Of a DNA stretch of 64,000 nucleotides, positions 36,638-48,433 are shown one piece after another. The notes beneath the pieces were generated by a model, which had not been told where the DNA came from, searched no databases, and saw only the letters and a list, made by a program, of their open reading frames with translations. The translations under genes and the position numbers were made by a program. The number at the start of each line of letters is the position of its first letter. Position 1 is the stretch's first letter. The stretch comes from Viscum album (taxonomy: Eukaryota; Streptophyta; Magnoliopsida; Santalales; Viscaceae), in assembly GCA_963277665.1 (NCBI GenBank), contig OY728130.1, positions 1,361,694,393 through 1,361,758,392 of the forward strand, given 5' to 3'.

Positions 36638-37723
36638 TGTAACACCCAGAGTTTTTAATTATTATTATTTTAATAATGTAAATTTCATAGATAGATTACA
36701 TTACATAAAACACCATGTTTGTTTTGTGTTACAAACAACATGGAGTTTATACTGTGTTACACGCAACAACAAGTTTTAAAAAACCATGATATGTTATTAA
36801 TAGTATTATTTGAATGCAATAGTTATAACATAGTTGTTAAATGTAAAGATAAGAATAGTATTAAAGTGTTTTTAAATATTAATTATAATAGTTTCATATA
36901 TAGAAAACTTATTTATAAAAGTTTCTTATATTTTATAAAAGTTTTTATATGTTTCAAAAATAATATTTTCTCAAAAAAGATTTTGATTTCATTCTGTGAA
37001 AAAATAATAAAAGTAATTTTTTACACTATTAAAAAATTTAGTTATAAAATATGAACATAATTTTTTAAATTATAATATTAAAATTATCTTTCAATCATTT
37101 CTTTGAATTTTTTTGAAAATATTAATTTCCCTATGAATAGTGAATATACTGGTTTTTATTGAAAACTAATTTTTTCTTTAATGAATTTATTATGTTCCAT
37201 TTTTATTTTAAAATGGGTTTTAATGAAAAATAAGTTAGAGTTTATATATATTAATAAAATTTTGGTCATTGGAATAATTTTTATACTGAATGTAGGTATA
37301 AATGTTTTTATCCTTTTGAATATTTTCTCATTGAAAACACACTTTCTCGTCATGTCTACAAGATTAATTTTAAATTATATTTTTGGAATTATGTGATTTT
37401 AATTATGAAATATTAATTCCATTTTTTGAATTATAATATTTTTTATTATATAATCATCTAAACAAAAATTTGACCAAAATTAATAGTAAAAACGATAAAA
37501 TTATTTACTATATCTAAGTTAAAAATAGGTTTACTGAGAGTTTAACTAAAACAATAAGGGTTAAAAATGACCAAAAAAATTTCTAAAACACATTGGAGAA
37601 ATTTATTTAGTACTTATATATTTTAGGTTTAATAATGCACTATTTTAGAGCCATGTGGAATGTGTAAAACATGAATATACCTTTTTTCTTTTCAACAATA
37701 ACAAGTACGCCACTCAACTCACT

Positions 37724-37731
37724 TATAAAAG
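37724..37731 (+). promoter_or_regulatory. Conserved TATA box in the 5' LTR of B
   Basis: CACTTATAAAAG is followed by CCCCTCTC and TTCACACTT about 13-35 bases downstream. The 3' LTR has the same TATAAAAG at 46998 with CCCCTCTC and TTCACACTT behind it, although the surrounding LTR sequence has drifted strongly. This is the most likely Pol II promoter of element B, with transcription starting about 30 bases downstream. Confidence 0.7.
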
Positions 37732-39984
37732 GAAACCCCTCTCATGTTCTCTTCACACTTCCAGAACCATTAATTTCATCTAATACCTACCCAAATAAAT
37801 TTCTTAATTACCTATTTTCATTCTATTATCCTTATTTTGGACATAAATTCATCATATAAAGGATTTTGGTGGAAACCTAAGAAGGTTACCTGACAATGAG
37901 GTGATATTATTCAATGCATGTTTTTATTTTAGTTCATTATAAATATCATTAAATTATATTTAAAAAATGAAAATATAATAAAATAAGTATATTTCAGATA
38001 ATAATATGTTTTTTTTGTAAATTAAATGACCTAAAACTATATCTACTTCCAATTAATGGGATACAAAATCATCATTTGTGGGTATGACCGACTACCACCA
38101 TGTGAACCGATGTTATTAATTTTCCATCACCACCTTTAAGGATGGATATAATGACATATTTATTGTTTAAATATGATATTTATTATATTATTATTCATTT
38201 AGATTCATGATATATAATTTTATTTATTCCTTTCCATTCCATGGGAAAACGATAATGTCATTTTTGAGTATATCAGAATACAGCCTCACAAAGCGATATG
38301 ATTCATTTAAAATTTACATGGAAGTTAATAAGGTTGTGTTTAATGAAAAAATAGGATATATATTAAATAAATATGATTCTATAATGTTAATATATTATTT
38401 AATGATTTTTTTCTTTTTTTTTGGGAAAATGGAAACCACATTAATGCGTACGTATGACCTATTATCTCCATGATCCCTGTATTCAGTTTTCTATTTATAA
38501 CATTTATAGATCACTATAAATACATATAAAATGAATACATATTATATTATTATCTTTATTAATAGTTTGGATATTATTTAATCTTGATAAAATTAGTAGT
38601 ACTAGAAATAACAAATCAAAACTTACCTGAAAACAATGAAGTTATTGCCCGAAACATGAGATTAACATAGAATTGATAATAAACAAGTAATAAATCTTCA
38701 TAAGTATATTTTATATGTTATTTTATATATAATTATATTTCATTATTTTTTTAATAAAATTATATTTAATATAAATTTGTTTCTAACATGTACAAAGTAA
38801 TTCAAGACTTAAGGTAAGATATTTATTTCTCATTTTCCCTTTTTTAGAAGATATGTTGTGTTATGAACCTTCCTTATTTTATGGGGTGTATATAAATAAC
38901 CTTTTATAAGTATTTTAATGAATATTATTTCTTTAATTACATTTAATTTTTAATTTTTTAGTTTTATTTAATGGAATTATAATTCATTATTACCAAAGTC
39001 GTAAGGTTTTTAGGATATAATATCATTGTTTATAAAGATTGTTTAGGACTATCATTATGATGATGAAATATTATCATCCATATCTCCTCAAACTCTAGAA
39101 TTTTATTAAACTATTTATATTTCCTCAGATGAATTTTTTTTTCATTCATTTTACTCTCTTTATACACTCAATATTTCAAAATACTTTTTTAAGGAAAAAA
39201 TAATTTATTTTCATCTTTAGTAGAAAAACCATTGTCATATATGTTTAAGTTTTCTTAAAATGTTTTAAAAAATGTTTTTATTTTATTATATTATATTATA
39301 GGGTAATTTTTACCCTTTTATACTTTTCAAAAATGTTTCTAATGGAATATTTATTTCTTTTCCCAAACATGCCCCATTCCGATTTTACAAAAAATGTAAA
39401 AGGAATATTTATTTTAACTTTTATAGAATGGATAGAAATTTATTGAATTTGTAGTTATTATTTTCATTGATACATACTTTCTAAAAATTTTAAAGGGTGT
39501 ACTCAATGAAAATTATTTCTAATTTTTTTTGGAATTTTAAATTTTATAAAAAAGTGAAATTCAAAGAATGAATAATTTCCACAAGAATCGTTCCATGTGA
39601 TTTTTTCTTAAAAAATAATTTTCCATATAAGATGTAATACTTTTATGTTGAATATTATTTAATTTTGATATAAACCAAGGATACCATTTTTTTAATTCTC
39701 TAGGTTGTTTATGATTATTAAAAAAATATTTTTATGAAACCCATTTTTCTTCTAAAAGTTATACCCGGATAAAATTATTATGAAACCTACTTCTTTTTCC
39801 ACCGATTATGCAGTGAATAAATGTTGAAAAGATCATGAAACCCGTTTATTTTAATGGGATGTTATATGATGAATTTTTTCTAATCATGTAGAATATTAAT
39901 TTATGTTTTTCATCATGTGATGGGTGGGGAATATATCTCTGTCCAATGTGTTGGGTAATGATTAATGTTATATGAGTATATAGG

Positions 39985-40115
39985 GCCCATGATAGGTTAT
40001 CCCAATACAAAAAGGTTACATGGGAAGTTATCCCAATCCTGAAAGAGGGTAAGTGGTAGGTTATCCCAAGCCCAAAGTATGTACACGAGTGTTTATCCCA
40101 ATCTAAGAAGGTTAT
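39985..40115. repeat. Short tandem repeat block in the 5' LTR of B
   Basis: Four copies of TTATCCCAA at a spacing of about 32-40 bases, each followed by a CTGAAAGAGGGTA-like link in the better copies. The counterpart in the 3' LTR is 49683-49800. Confidence 0.7.
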
Positions 40116-40639
40116 GAATGTCTCTGTGGGGGTAACCTTGATATAAGATTTTATATATTTATTTATATTCCACAAATCTATGTATTATACCAATGTTATT
40201 CTCCCATGTCTCATGTTATTTTATTTAATTATGATTCAGGTATTATAAGTTTCCAAGATTTTTTCCACGACTCATTTTTATGATATATGATATGAAATTT
40301 ATGATTTTCATATGTTATTATCATGTTATTATATCCATGCGTTCAAGTAATATTTATGTCTCCCTTTTTTACCATTACTGAGCATCTGATCTCACCAATT
40401 CTTATGTTGCATTTACCTGTTATACAAATAATGGTATTATATGTGATATGTCTAATAAGGGTTATAGTAATTAATAACATAGTGGGAGATGAAAATGATC
40501 CATTATGGAAAATTTTTATGTGTCTATGTTTCTAAAGGAACTATAACATTATGATAATTAAGCATGTGTTTGTGTAATTTAATGAATATTTATCTAAATA
40601 AATTTAATAAATATTTATGATAATCTTGGGTATTTATAA

Positions 40640-40652
40640 TTTTTATCAAAAG
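40640..40652 (+). other. Decayed primer-binding site of element B
   Basis: TTTTTATCAAAAG followed by ATAGGTTTAG lies directly after the 5' LTR end. Compared with TTGGTATCAGAG the changes are mostly G to T or A. The position relative to the LTR end, and the alignment with the 3' LTR stopping at the same point, support it. Confidence 0.55.
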
Positions 40653-40779
40653 ATAGGTTTAGTTCACCTTTTTTAACTAGGATGATAAAAAATTGACTGA
40701 GAACATTAAAGACATATATAAATATATGTCAAAGTATAAGAAATTGTCCCAGAATTTTAGTAATGGATAGAGAGAGAGC

Positions 40780-41340
40780 TTTACAAGTAATTAAATCTAT
40801 GTTTGGATACATCAAGTGGTTGTGGCTCTGGTACAAAGGTATCTGGGGGTAATAGCTCTGAAAAGGGAGCATTTAGCTGGACCTGATCATCCCTTGCTGC
40901 ATGAAAATGGTCCTTAATGTACACTAAGTTTTACACTCTTGACTCTTCATGGTTTTCAATATCATGATTGGTTTGTGGTAATTTTGTGACTCTGAAATGT
41001 GAAATATGTTTTGCAAGCTATAAGGATCTACTTCAGATGAGGTTCCAAAGTAGGAAGCATTCACCCGAGCTTGGCTATCTGGATTTGGAGGGACGAGAGG
41101 TTATGACTTTTTCCATCGGTACCAGGCCCATGAAACCTTGCATGGGACTGCTTGCTGAACAGTCATGGGATAATGGAGGCTTGTCATTATGATATAATCG
41201 TTGGGGATGGGTGTTTCTTGTATACTTTTATTGGGATGTCTTTTCTTTTAATGGTTTTTATTGGGTGAAGTTGTTAGGGTTGACACTTAGCCTTTGAAAG
41301 TGACATTTTAAAATACAAAAAAAGTATTATGGCTAGGAAT
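40780..41340. other. Higher-GC block in the leader of element B, possible insertion
   Basis: This block is less A+T-rich than its surroundings and includes a 74-codon open frame at 40968-41192 with no recognisable motif. It ends in a short A-rich tail (ACAAAAAAAG at about 41319). The distance from PBS to the capsid homology is about 550 bases longer than in element A, which suggests that the block was inserted after or during the life of B. The source is unknown; a LINE 3' end or a gene fragment are possibilities. Confidence 0.4.
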
Positions 41341-41639
41341 AACCTTGGATATGAGTAAGGTGTCATAGATTAAAAAAAGGAAACATGATTTGGACATCCT
41401 ATAATTGTTTTCTCATGATTATTTGGTGATCTAATATTATTATTGTTTCTTACACTATGAATTTATTGGTTAGTCAATGGATGGAAGCTGAATGAACCAT
41501 GTTTATGCTAACTGTTACACACAATGAATTGATTTTCCTCTTCAAAATACAAATGTAATGGGATATGTAATTAAAAATATCGGTAATATCCGAACAAAAC
41601 TTTCTAATGTTTTGAATTATGATGAACCTATAAACAAGT

Positions 41640-42390
41640 AAAAGAGGGAAAAAATGTTTTTGAGTCCTTATTGAGGAAACATCAACCTTACTTTAGTAAA
41701 TCTGATGATCTACTGTTTTATGATAAATGGATCAAAACTATTGAAAATATATTTTCTAATATCTAGTATATTGAATATGAAAAATTCATTTTTTTGTTTA
41801 TCATTTGTGAGGTGAAGTAGATCAATGATGTAATATTATCAAGAATATAAGATAATAAGATAAAATTAATTCCATGGTGTGGGATGAGTATAATAGATCA
41901 TTTTTGAGTAATAACTTCCTTTATATCCTTCACACAAAAATAGTGAAGTAATTCCTCATGCTAAAAAAGAAAGATGATGGATCTATCAGTACCTATGAGG
42001 AAAATTTAACTATAATTTTGAGATACATATATGGAACAATAATCCATACTGAGTTTAAGGTTCATATATTTTTTGGTTTCTTAAATCTATGTCTAGATAT
42101 AGTTGTAGTCATATGGGACTTTAGTATATATGAAGAATCATTAACTATTATATCATGGTGAAAATGGGGATTGGAGTTAACCATAAATTACATTTTCTAG
42201 ACATGAAATGAAAGATAGAATTAAATATAAACTATAAAAACTATATAGGGAGGAAGATTAGATTTCCCTCATTCTTGACATGTGGATGGAAGCATTTAGA
42301 TACTTTTCACATGGGAACTACAAAATGTTTTACATTAACAAAGGAAGGTCATATAGTGGATGAATGCAAAAGTAATGAAATGATGTTATC
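41640..42390 (+). pseudogene. Gag remnant of element B
   Basis: The reading KHQPYFSKSDDLLFYDKWIK (41680-41739) then TIENIFS matches the capsid block PxFxGxxDPxxAExWLxxxxxIF of element A. KKKDDGSISTYEENLTII (41961-42015) matches the LxQGxMTVxxYxxxF block. A degenerate zinc knuckle, KCFTLTKEGHIVDECK (about 42328-42375), keeps C...GH...C, but the second Cys is lost. Several stops interrupt the reading. Confidence 0.75.
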
Positions 42391-43070
42391 AAATGATATT
42401 TGTAATGAGAAAGATATACATATTGAACCACCCAAAATGTAGTTTTTCAATTGAAAGTATTTTAGGAATTATGCCAAAAAGTTCCAAAATTCAAGGGTTG
42501 ATAACAATAATTTACATCAAAAAATTTAAGCCAAGGGATAAGGGGATATATCATGTGATAAATATTTCTGACAAGGGGTGTGATAACGATGGGGTGAATT
42601 GTACACTTATCATACACTCTATAATTTCAAATGTCTTGTTTTACTATAGTTAAATCCATTCTTATATATTTCAAGAATTTTCTTGTGGGTAGCAAGATTC
42701 CTCACAAATAATTATATATAGAATTAGTAGTGATACCCCTAATTGTATGATGATTAAAGTATATGATCTGTATCTAGTTGATGTTTATGGTATATTTATT
42801 CCTAATTTTTTTTAATCCTACTTTTGTTGAATTTTATTTCATCTTAGGCATGGATTAATTTTATATAAATAAATACAACATCAATTTTCAAGGAATGTTA
42901 GTCACAATTATTATTCCATCAAAACTTATAATAATATATCATTGTGATGATAATGAGGAACTTTCAATGGAGATCACATCCATTGTATAGGCCTTGATTC
43001 TCATTAATATTTGTTTTTTTATCTTAGATGGTTATGGAGAACCATGAAATCAATGATATTCCTATTTTTT
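42391..43070. other. Decayed protease region of element B
   Basis: By position this is the protease. No DTGAS motif could be read in any frame. The open frame at 42393-42653 shows no domain. Confidence 0.35.
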
Positions 43071-43930
43071 GGGAATTAGTTTATGTAATTATGGAAGTGT
43101 TTCCTAGTCTACCCCATAATAGTGATGTTGAGTTTTCAATAGAACTCATACATGGTTCCACACCTATTTTAAAGACTCCATATCTAATGTCCCTAATTGA
43201 GTTATAGGAATTGAAGAAGAAACTCTAGTATAATCTTGGAAAAGGATTCATTTGGAAAATTCTTTCACCTTGGGGTTTCCATCTTCTTTTTGTTAAAAAT
43301 AAATTGGGATTTATGTGACTATGTATTGATTATTGATATTAGAATAAGATAAAAATCATGAACTAGTATCCTCAACCCCATATTGATAACCTATTTGATT
43401 AAATATGTGGAGTTCAATACTTTTCCGTGATTTACCTTTATTCTTGATATCATAAATTGAGGCTCAATGAGGAGGATATACCAAAGAAAACATTCCATAT
43501 ATGGTATTGAAAATATTAATATATAGTGATCCCAGTCGGTCTTAAAAATTACCCAACTATATTTTTGGATTTAATAAATAATGTCGTTAACGTTTTGTGG
43601 TATTCATTAATGATTATATTCTTATATATTCTTGGAGTAAGGAAGAGTGTGGAAATCAATTTATAAATGTAAAAAATACAATAAGGTGAAACTATATGAA
43701 AATTTTATAAAATGTAAATTTTGGATATAAATGGTTTCATTTTTGGGTTATATAATATCGAGAAGAGGGTGTATAGATTGATCCATAAGTGAAGGATTTT
43801 CTTGAATGTTTGAAAAAAACATAGTGAATGAGATCTATAGTTTTTTTTATTTTAGATAGTTATTATAGATTTTTTGTGGATAATTTCTCACAGCCATCTG
43901 ATCTACTCATCAGGTTAGCTTAGAAGGGAA
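43071..43930 (+). pseudogene. Reverse transcriptase remnant of element B
   Basis: In order: MEVFPSLPHNSDVEFSIELI (43093-43152), matching xxVFPxELPGLPPxRxVEFxIDL; GSTPILKTPYLMSLIEL, matching GTxPISKxPYRMAPxEL; GKGFIWKILSPWGFHLLFVK (43240-43299), matching the KGFIRPSxSPWGAPVLFVKK block; CIDY; and NEEDIPKKTFHIWY (43470-43511). DSYYRFFVDNF (43855-43887) matches AGYYRRFVEGF. The catalytic FIDDILIYS block reads LMIIFLYI, so no acidic pair remains. It is the same lineage as element A. Confidence 0.85.
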
Positions 43931-44019
43931 CAAGGATCCTCTAGAAAGATTAATATAAGAATAATTTCATTGTTGTGAAGAAGATATTATTCAGAACACA
44001 TGTTATTAAATTCCCTTAT

Positions 44020-44395
44020 GGTGGAGAAGGGTTTATTATCTATACTGATGAATCCATGATGGGATTTGGATGCATTGTCATTAAAAATGACATAGTTATA
44101 TCTTATAATTAACAAAAAATAAAGGTTAATTAGAAAATACCAAATATGTGATTTAGAGTTAGATGTTGTAATGTTTGCAATAAATATATGGAGGAATTAT
44201 TTTTTTAAAGAAAAGTGGATATATAATCCAATTAAAAAAGTATAAACTATATATTCACATATAAGGTGTTGAATATGTGTGAGAGAAGATGGTTACAGTA
44301 GATTAATGATTATGACTGCTTAATAAATTACCACCCAAGGAAAGCGAACAAGGTGGTTGATTATTTGAGTCAAAGGATCATATTATCATATCCAT
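44020..44395 (+). pseudogene. RNase H remnant of element B
   Basis: GGEGFIIYTDESMMGFGCIV (44022-44081) matches the GxGFVVYTDASxxGLGCVL block and keeps the first catalytic Asp. YQICDLELDVVMFAINIW (about 44142-44195) matches YPTHDLELAAVVFALKIW and keeps the Glu. HPRKANKVVDYLSQR (44331-44375) matches YHPGKANVVADALSRK and keeps the last Asp. Confidence 0.85.
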
Positions 44396-45720
44396 GATAA
44401 GGATCACATCATATCCAATATTTATAGATTTGAAAGTATGTATCTAGAAATCCAAAATGAATTAGGGAAATCATATCATTCTCAATTGAATGTTCAACCA
44501 TCTATCCATGTGAAGATTAATGAGAAGAAAAAGGAATATATATAGATACAAAATATAGTTATAAAAGTACCTATGTTTAGCATTGGTCATAAATTAATTA
44601 TAAGGATCATATACCATGTATTTATTCCATCTATAACTTATTTTAATAAGTATTTTGTAGAGGAAGATCATAGTTCATAATCTATTCATCCTAGTAGTAA
44701 AAATATTTATTGATATTTGAAAGAGTATTTCTTGTTGGATAGAATGAAGAGAGATATTGAAGTGTCTATATCTCAGTGCCTGGTATGTTAGTATGTTATG
44801 GGTGAGAGAAAAAACTTCTTAGTTGATGTTATATCCATTACCCATATGAGATTGGAAATGGAAAAAATCACCTTGGATTTTGTCATTAGACTATCGAAAA
44901 TTTCTAAATGTTAATAATGCCTTATAGGTTGTAGTCGATTAAGTTAAAAAGTTATCACACTTCATCACTCTATGATAATATTTCTATCTAGTTAAAAATT
45001 CCACAATATAAATTAAAAAAATTATATAGTTTCATGGAGTACCACATTCAACTATATATAATTGGGTTCTATGTTTTCCAATGGTGTTTTAGATAATTAT
45101 TCAGAAATATCTAGATATAGAGTTGAGTTTTAGTACTGTGTATCATACTCAAATATATGGTTAGTTCGAGGGAAAAATTCAAACCCTAGTTGATATATTG
45201 AAATATTGTTTTCTAGATTCTAAAGTGGTTGGGATAAACACTATCCTCTAGTTTATTTGTTTTTACAAAAATAGATTGCACTCAAGAATTCATATGGATC
45301 CTTATGATGCCATCTATGGAAATAATGGTAGATCACCAACATGATGGAGATAAGTTATAGAATTAAATATATTTAAGCCTAAAATATTTTACTAAATGGT
45401 AGAGAAATATATATCCATTTATCAAAACTTAAGGGTGGACAAAAATAAAAATAAAATTTATACTGATAATCATCAAGGTGATTTCGAATTTGAATTTGGT
45501 GATAAGGTGTTTCTAAGAATATCTCCATGGAATAAGGTAATGATATTTGTAAATAAGGGAAAAATAATCCCTAGGTATATCCATACCTTTGAAATTATTG
45601 TTTGTATAGAGATGGTTTTCTGTTGGTTGGTGCTTCAAACAAACCTCTCTCAAGATCATGATTTCTTCTATGTATCTCTATAGAGGAAGTATATAAATGA
45701 TCCTTGACATGTACAAAACT
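44396..45720 (+). pseudogene. Integrase remnant of element B
   Basis: MKRDIEVSISQCLVC (44743-44787) matches MKRDVAEFVxRCLTCQ, the end of the zinc finger. EKITLDFVIRL (about 44867-44899) matches the first catalytic Asp block WExITMDFVxGLP and keeps the Asp. TVYHTQ...IQTLVDIL (about 45137-45205) matches the FHPQTDGQSERTIQTLEDML block. The longest open piece (45396-45683) ends the domain: FEFEFGDKVFLRISPWNKVM and GKIIPRYIHTFEI match LEFxVGDKVFLRVSPxKGVxRFGKKGKLSPRYIGPFEI. A short decayed tail follows. Confidence 0.85.
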
Positions 45721-45944
45721 GAAAAGTCATATTGGTGGAGGAATATCTTTGTAATATGGATGAACCATTGGGAATTTTTGGTTATACAAGTTAATGTTTT
45801 ATAAAACAAGACACCCCACCTGGTCAATATTTTTTAGTGAAACCATCACTTTGAGGAAGCTACACCGGAACTTGAGGATATGATGGGCTAAAAGTACCAT
45901 AATTTATCTAAATCAGAGTGAATGATTTAGAGGAAAAAATTCTT

Positions 45945-45955
45945 GGGGGGGGGGA
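45945..45955 (+). other. Polypurine tract of element B
   Basis: Ten consecutive Gs plus an A lie directly before the 3' LTR start (45956). This is the expected place of the plus-strand primer. A pure G run is unusual; replication slippage may have lengthened it. Confidence 0.75.
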
Positions 45956-46997
45956 TTTAACACTCTGAGTTTTTATTAATTATTTTGAATATTTTTAATT
46001 TCCTCAATAGAATGCATTACATGCAACACTGAGTTTAGCTTGTGTTACATGAAACACTGAGTTCTAACAAAAAGTGATATATTATTAATATTATAATTTT
46101 TATGGAACATCTATGAACTATATTTTAAATATATATGTATGAGTAGTAATAATTAATTTTTAAATATTATTTATAATAGATTTATATAAATAAAAAATAA
46201 AATCTTTTTATAAAATTATTTATATATTTTAAAAATACTATTCTCTTAAACAATATGTATCATTTTATGAAAAAAATAATAAAATTATTTTTTTACAATT
46301 TTGAAAAATATATATTTAAAAATTTATGTTAATTTTTAATTAATAATATCAAAATTATATTATGGTTACTTTTTTTGGGAGTTTTCTGAAAATATTAATT
46401 TTTCGAAGAATATTGAAAATATAGGTTTTCATTGAAAATTCTTTTTTGGTTTTTGAATTTATAGGGGTAATTTTTGTTTTAAAATATGAATTAAAGTAAT
46501 ATTAGTTCAATTATAAATCTATTAATAAAATTTAAGTAATTTTAATAATTTTAAAATTGAATTATAATTAAATATATTTTCAAAATTTTGAACATTTTCT
46601 GTTTTAGAACATGTTTTCTCTTCACGTATGTAAGATTGTTATTAAATTAGAAATTAAAAATTATGTGAATGGAATTTGAAAAAAATGATACAATTTTTTT
46701 AATCATTTTAATTTATATCATATAATAATTTCAACTAAATTTTTTATGATAATTAATATTAAAAACAGTAAAAATTATTTAACATAGTTAAGGTAAAAAT
46801 GAGATTACTAGGTGTAAAAACTAAAAAGATAAGGTTTAAAAAGGAATCAAAACATTCCAAAAACCCATTAGATGTCCAAAATTATACTGAATATATTATA
46901 GATTCTACAATAGAAAATTTTGAATCATCTTTTCAAGATTAAACTATTGGTATACCTTTTCCATTAAAATACATACATGTGTTCCACTAACCTCACT

Positions 46998-47005
46998 TAT
47001 AAAAG
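46998..47005 (+). promoter_or_regulatory. Conserved TATA box in the 3' LTR of B
   Basis: TATAAAAG within CCTCACTTATAAAAG, followed by CCCCTCTC and TTCACACTT, is the partner of the 5' LTR motif at 37724. Confidence 0.65.
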
Positions 47006-48041
47006 AATTCCCCTCTCTTGTCCCATTCACACTTACAAAACCCCTTGGATTGTCCGTTATCTTTCCAAATAACTTATTTAATTCCAAAAACTCATCCTAA
47101 AAGACATATTTGGTTCCAGAACCAAAACTAGTAAGTCTTTTGGTGCAATACTTAGGAGGTTTCTTGAAGAAGATGTGACTTTTTCAACAAGAATTTTTAT
47201 TTTATTTATTCATACACCACCATAACTTATTTGTAATACATGAAAATATAATATCATCTATATATTTTATATAATGAGATATTTTAATGTTAATTTCATG
47301 AAATAAATTTGTATCCACTTCAATCAAATGAGATATGAAATCATCATTCGTGTGTGAGGAGGACAACCACCTTACAAATTAATGTTTATTGTTTTTCAGA
47401 ACCACCTCTCACAGTTGAAAATAATGATGGATTTATTATATATATATGAAATTAATTATATTATTATTCTTCTATAATCAGTATAACACATGATAATTTT
47501 TACTTTACGTTCTCTGGAAACATGAGAACGTTTTTCGTGTGTATACTAGACTACCGCCTCGCAAAGCGATGTAATTCATTCACAAATTACATGGAATGTA
47601 ATAGGTATGGGTTTAATGACCATATTTAAAATATATGACATAAAAATGATTCTTTAATTTTAATATTTTATTTAAATTTATTTCTTTATTTACTTCGAGA
47701 AAATAGAAACAACATTTATGCATACTTACGACCAACAGTTTCAATGAATAGTTTATTTCATTTTCTATCTCTATCATTTATGGATCAATATAAATACATA
47801 TATAATGAATATAGATTATATTTATATAATTTTTATCATTATGAATATGATAAATCAAATATCAAGGTAATACTATAAAAAATAACAAAACAAAACATAC
47901 ATGATAAACAAAGTATTAATTTTCCAAAACGTGACTCTAACAAGGTATTGTTAACAAATATATAATAAAATGTGATATGTAAATAGTATACATTATTATA
48001 CATATAAATATAGTTATTAAATATACATATAATAAAATTAT

Positions 48042-48433
48042 GCCAATGAGCCTGTACCATAGTGGTACAGGATCCTGCTTGGCATCCAAAAGACCCAGGA
48101 TCAAATCCGGGTAGGGGTGAATTTCCGAGTACTGTAGTAGTACTACAGAAGTACTATAGGAATGGAGGAACTACTGCAATAGTTAAAATGTAGTGGAGGA
48201 GAGACTGTAGCAAGTACTGTAGTGGCGGCAATACTGTAGTAGCGTGGGCACTGTAGCAGTACTGTTCACCGAGGTGTCCTTTGGGCCAAAAAATTGGCTT
48301 TCAAGCCTTGTATTCAGGCCACTTGGCCTTGGGCCTTCGGGCTATGTATTGGGTCACCCTCTACCCAGTCTAAAGAGGACTTTGATTTAAATAATAAATT
48401 GAGGCTTTGACCACATCCTTTTAAAAAAATATG
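48042..48433 (+). mobile_element. tRNA-derived SINE-like insertion in the 3' LTR of B
   Basis: A block of about 392 bp that is clearly more GC-rich than its host LTR and absent from the 5' LTR. Its head resembles a tRNA: an A-box-like TACCATAGTGG (about 48055-48065) inside a TGTACC...GGTACA stem, and a B box GGATCAAATCC (48098-48108; consensus GGTTCGANTCC) within a five-pair T-arm with one mismatch. The middle contains about six ACTGTAG-type repeats, and the 3' end is a short A7 run (48423-48429). Flanks TATAATAAAATTAT (48028-48041) and TATAATAATTTTAT (48434-48447) agree at 12 of 14 positions, a likely target-site duplication. SINEs are copied by LINE machinery and transcribed by Pol III from these boxes. 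I do not know the family name. Confidence 0.7.
48129..48268. repeat. ACTGTAG-rich repeat block inside the SINE-like element
   Basis: About six copies of ACTGTAG or a close variant, including a perfect inverted repeat CTGTAGTAGTACTACAG (48132-48148), form the central part of the SINE-like element. The hairpin would fold in the RNA. Confidence 0.65.

Larger units (their letters stand above)
36638..40638 (+). repeat. 5' LTR of element B
   Basis: It starts TGTAACACCCAGAG and ends GGGTATTTATA just before the PBS. It aligns in order with the 3' LTR: the TATA region (37724 with 46998), AAAGCGAT (38291 with 47563), the repeated TTATCCCAA block (39985-40115 with 49683-49800) and GCATGTGTTTGTGTAA (40562 with 51727). 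The open frames inside it (36719-37054, 37671-37859, 38207-38473, 39846-40175) are not conserved in the other LTR and are not genes. Confidence 0.85.

Noticed and set aside
36719..37054. 111-codon frame in the 5' LTR of B
   Set aside because: It lies inside an LTR, has an AT-driven composition and is not preserved in the 3' LTR.
39846..40175. 109-codon minus-strand frame
   Set aside because: It covers the TTATCCCAA repeat block of the B LTR; its repeated LDWD/LGI-type product follows the repeat.
48042..48118. True tRNA gene
   Set aside because: Only A- and B-box-like parts and a T-arm are recognisable; there is no acceptor stem or proper anticodon arm, and the block continues as a repeat with an A-tail.
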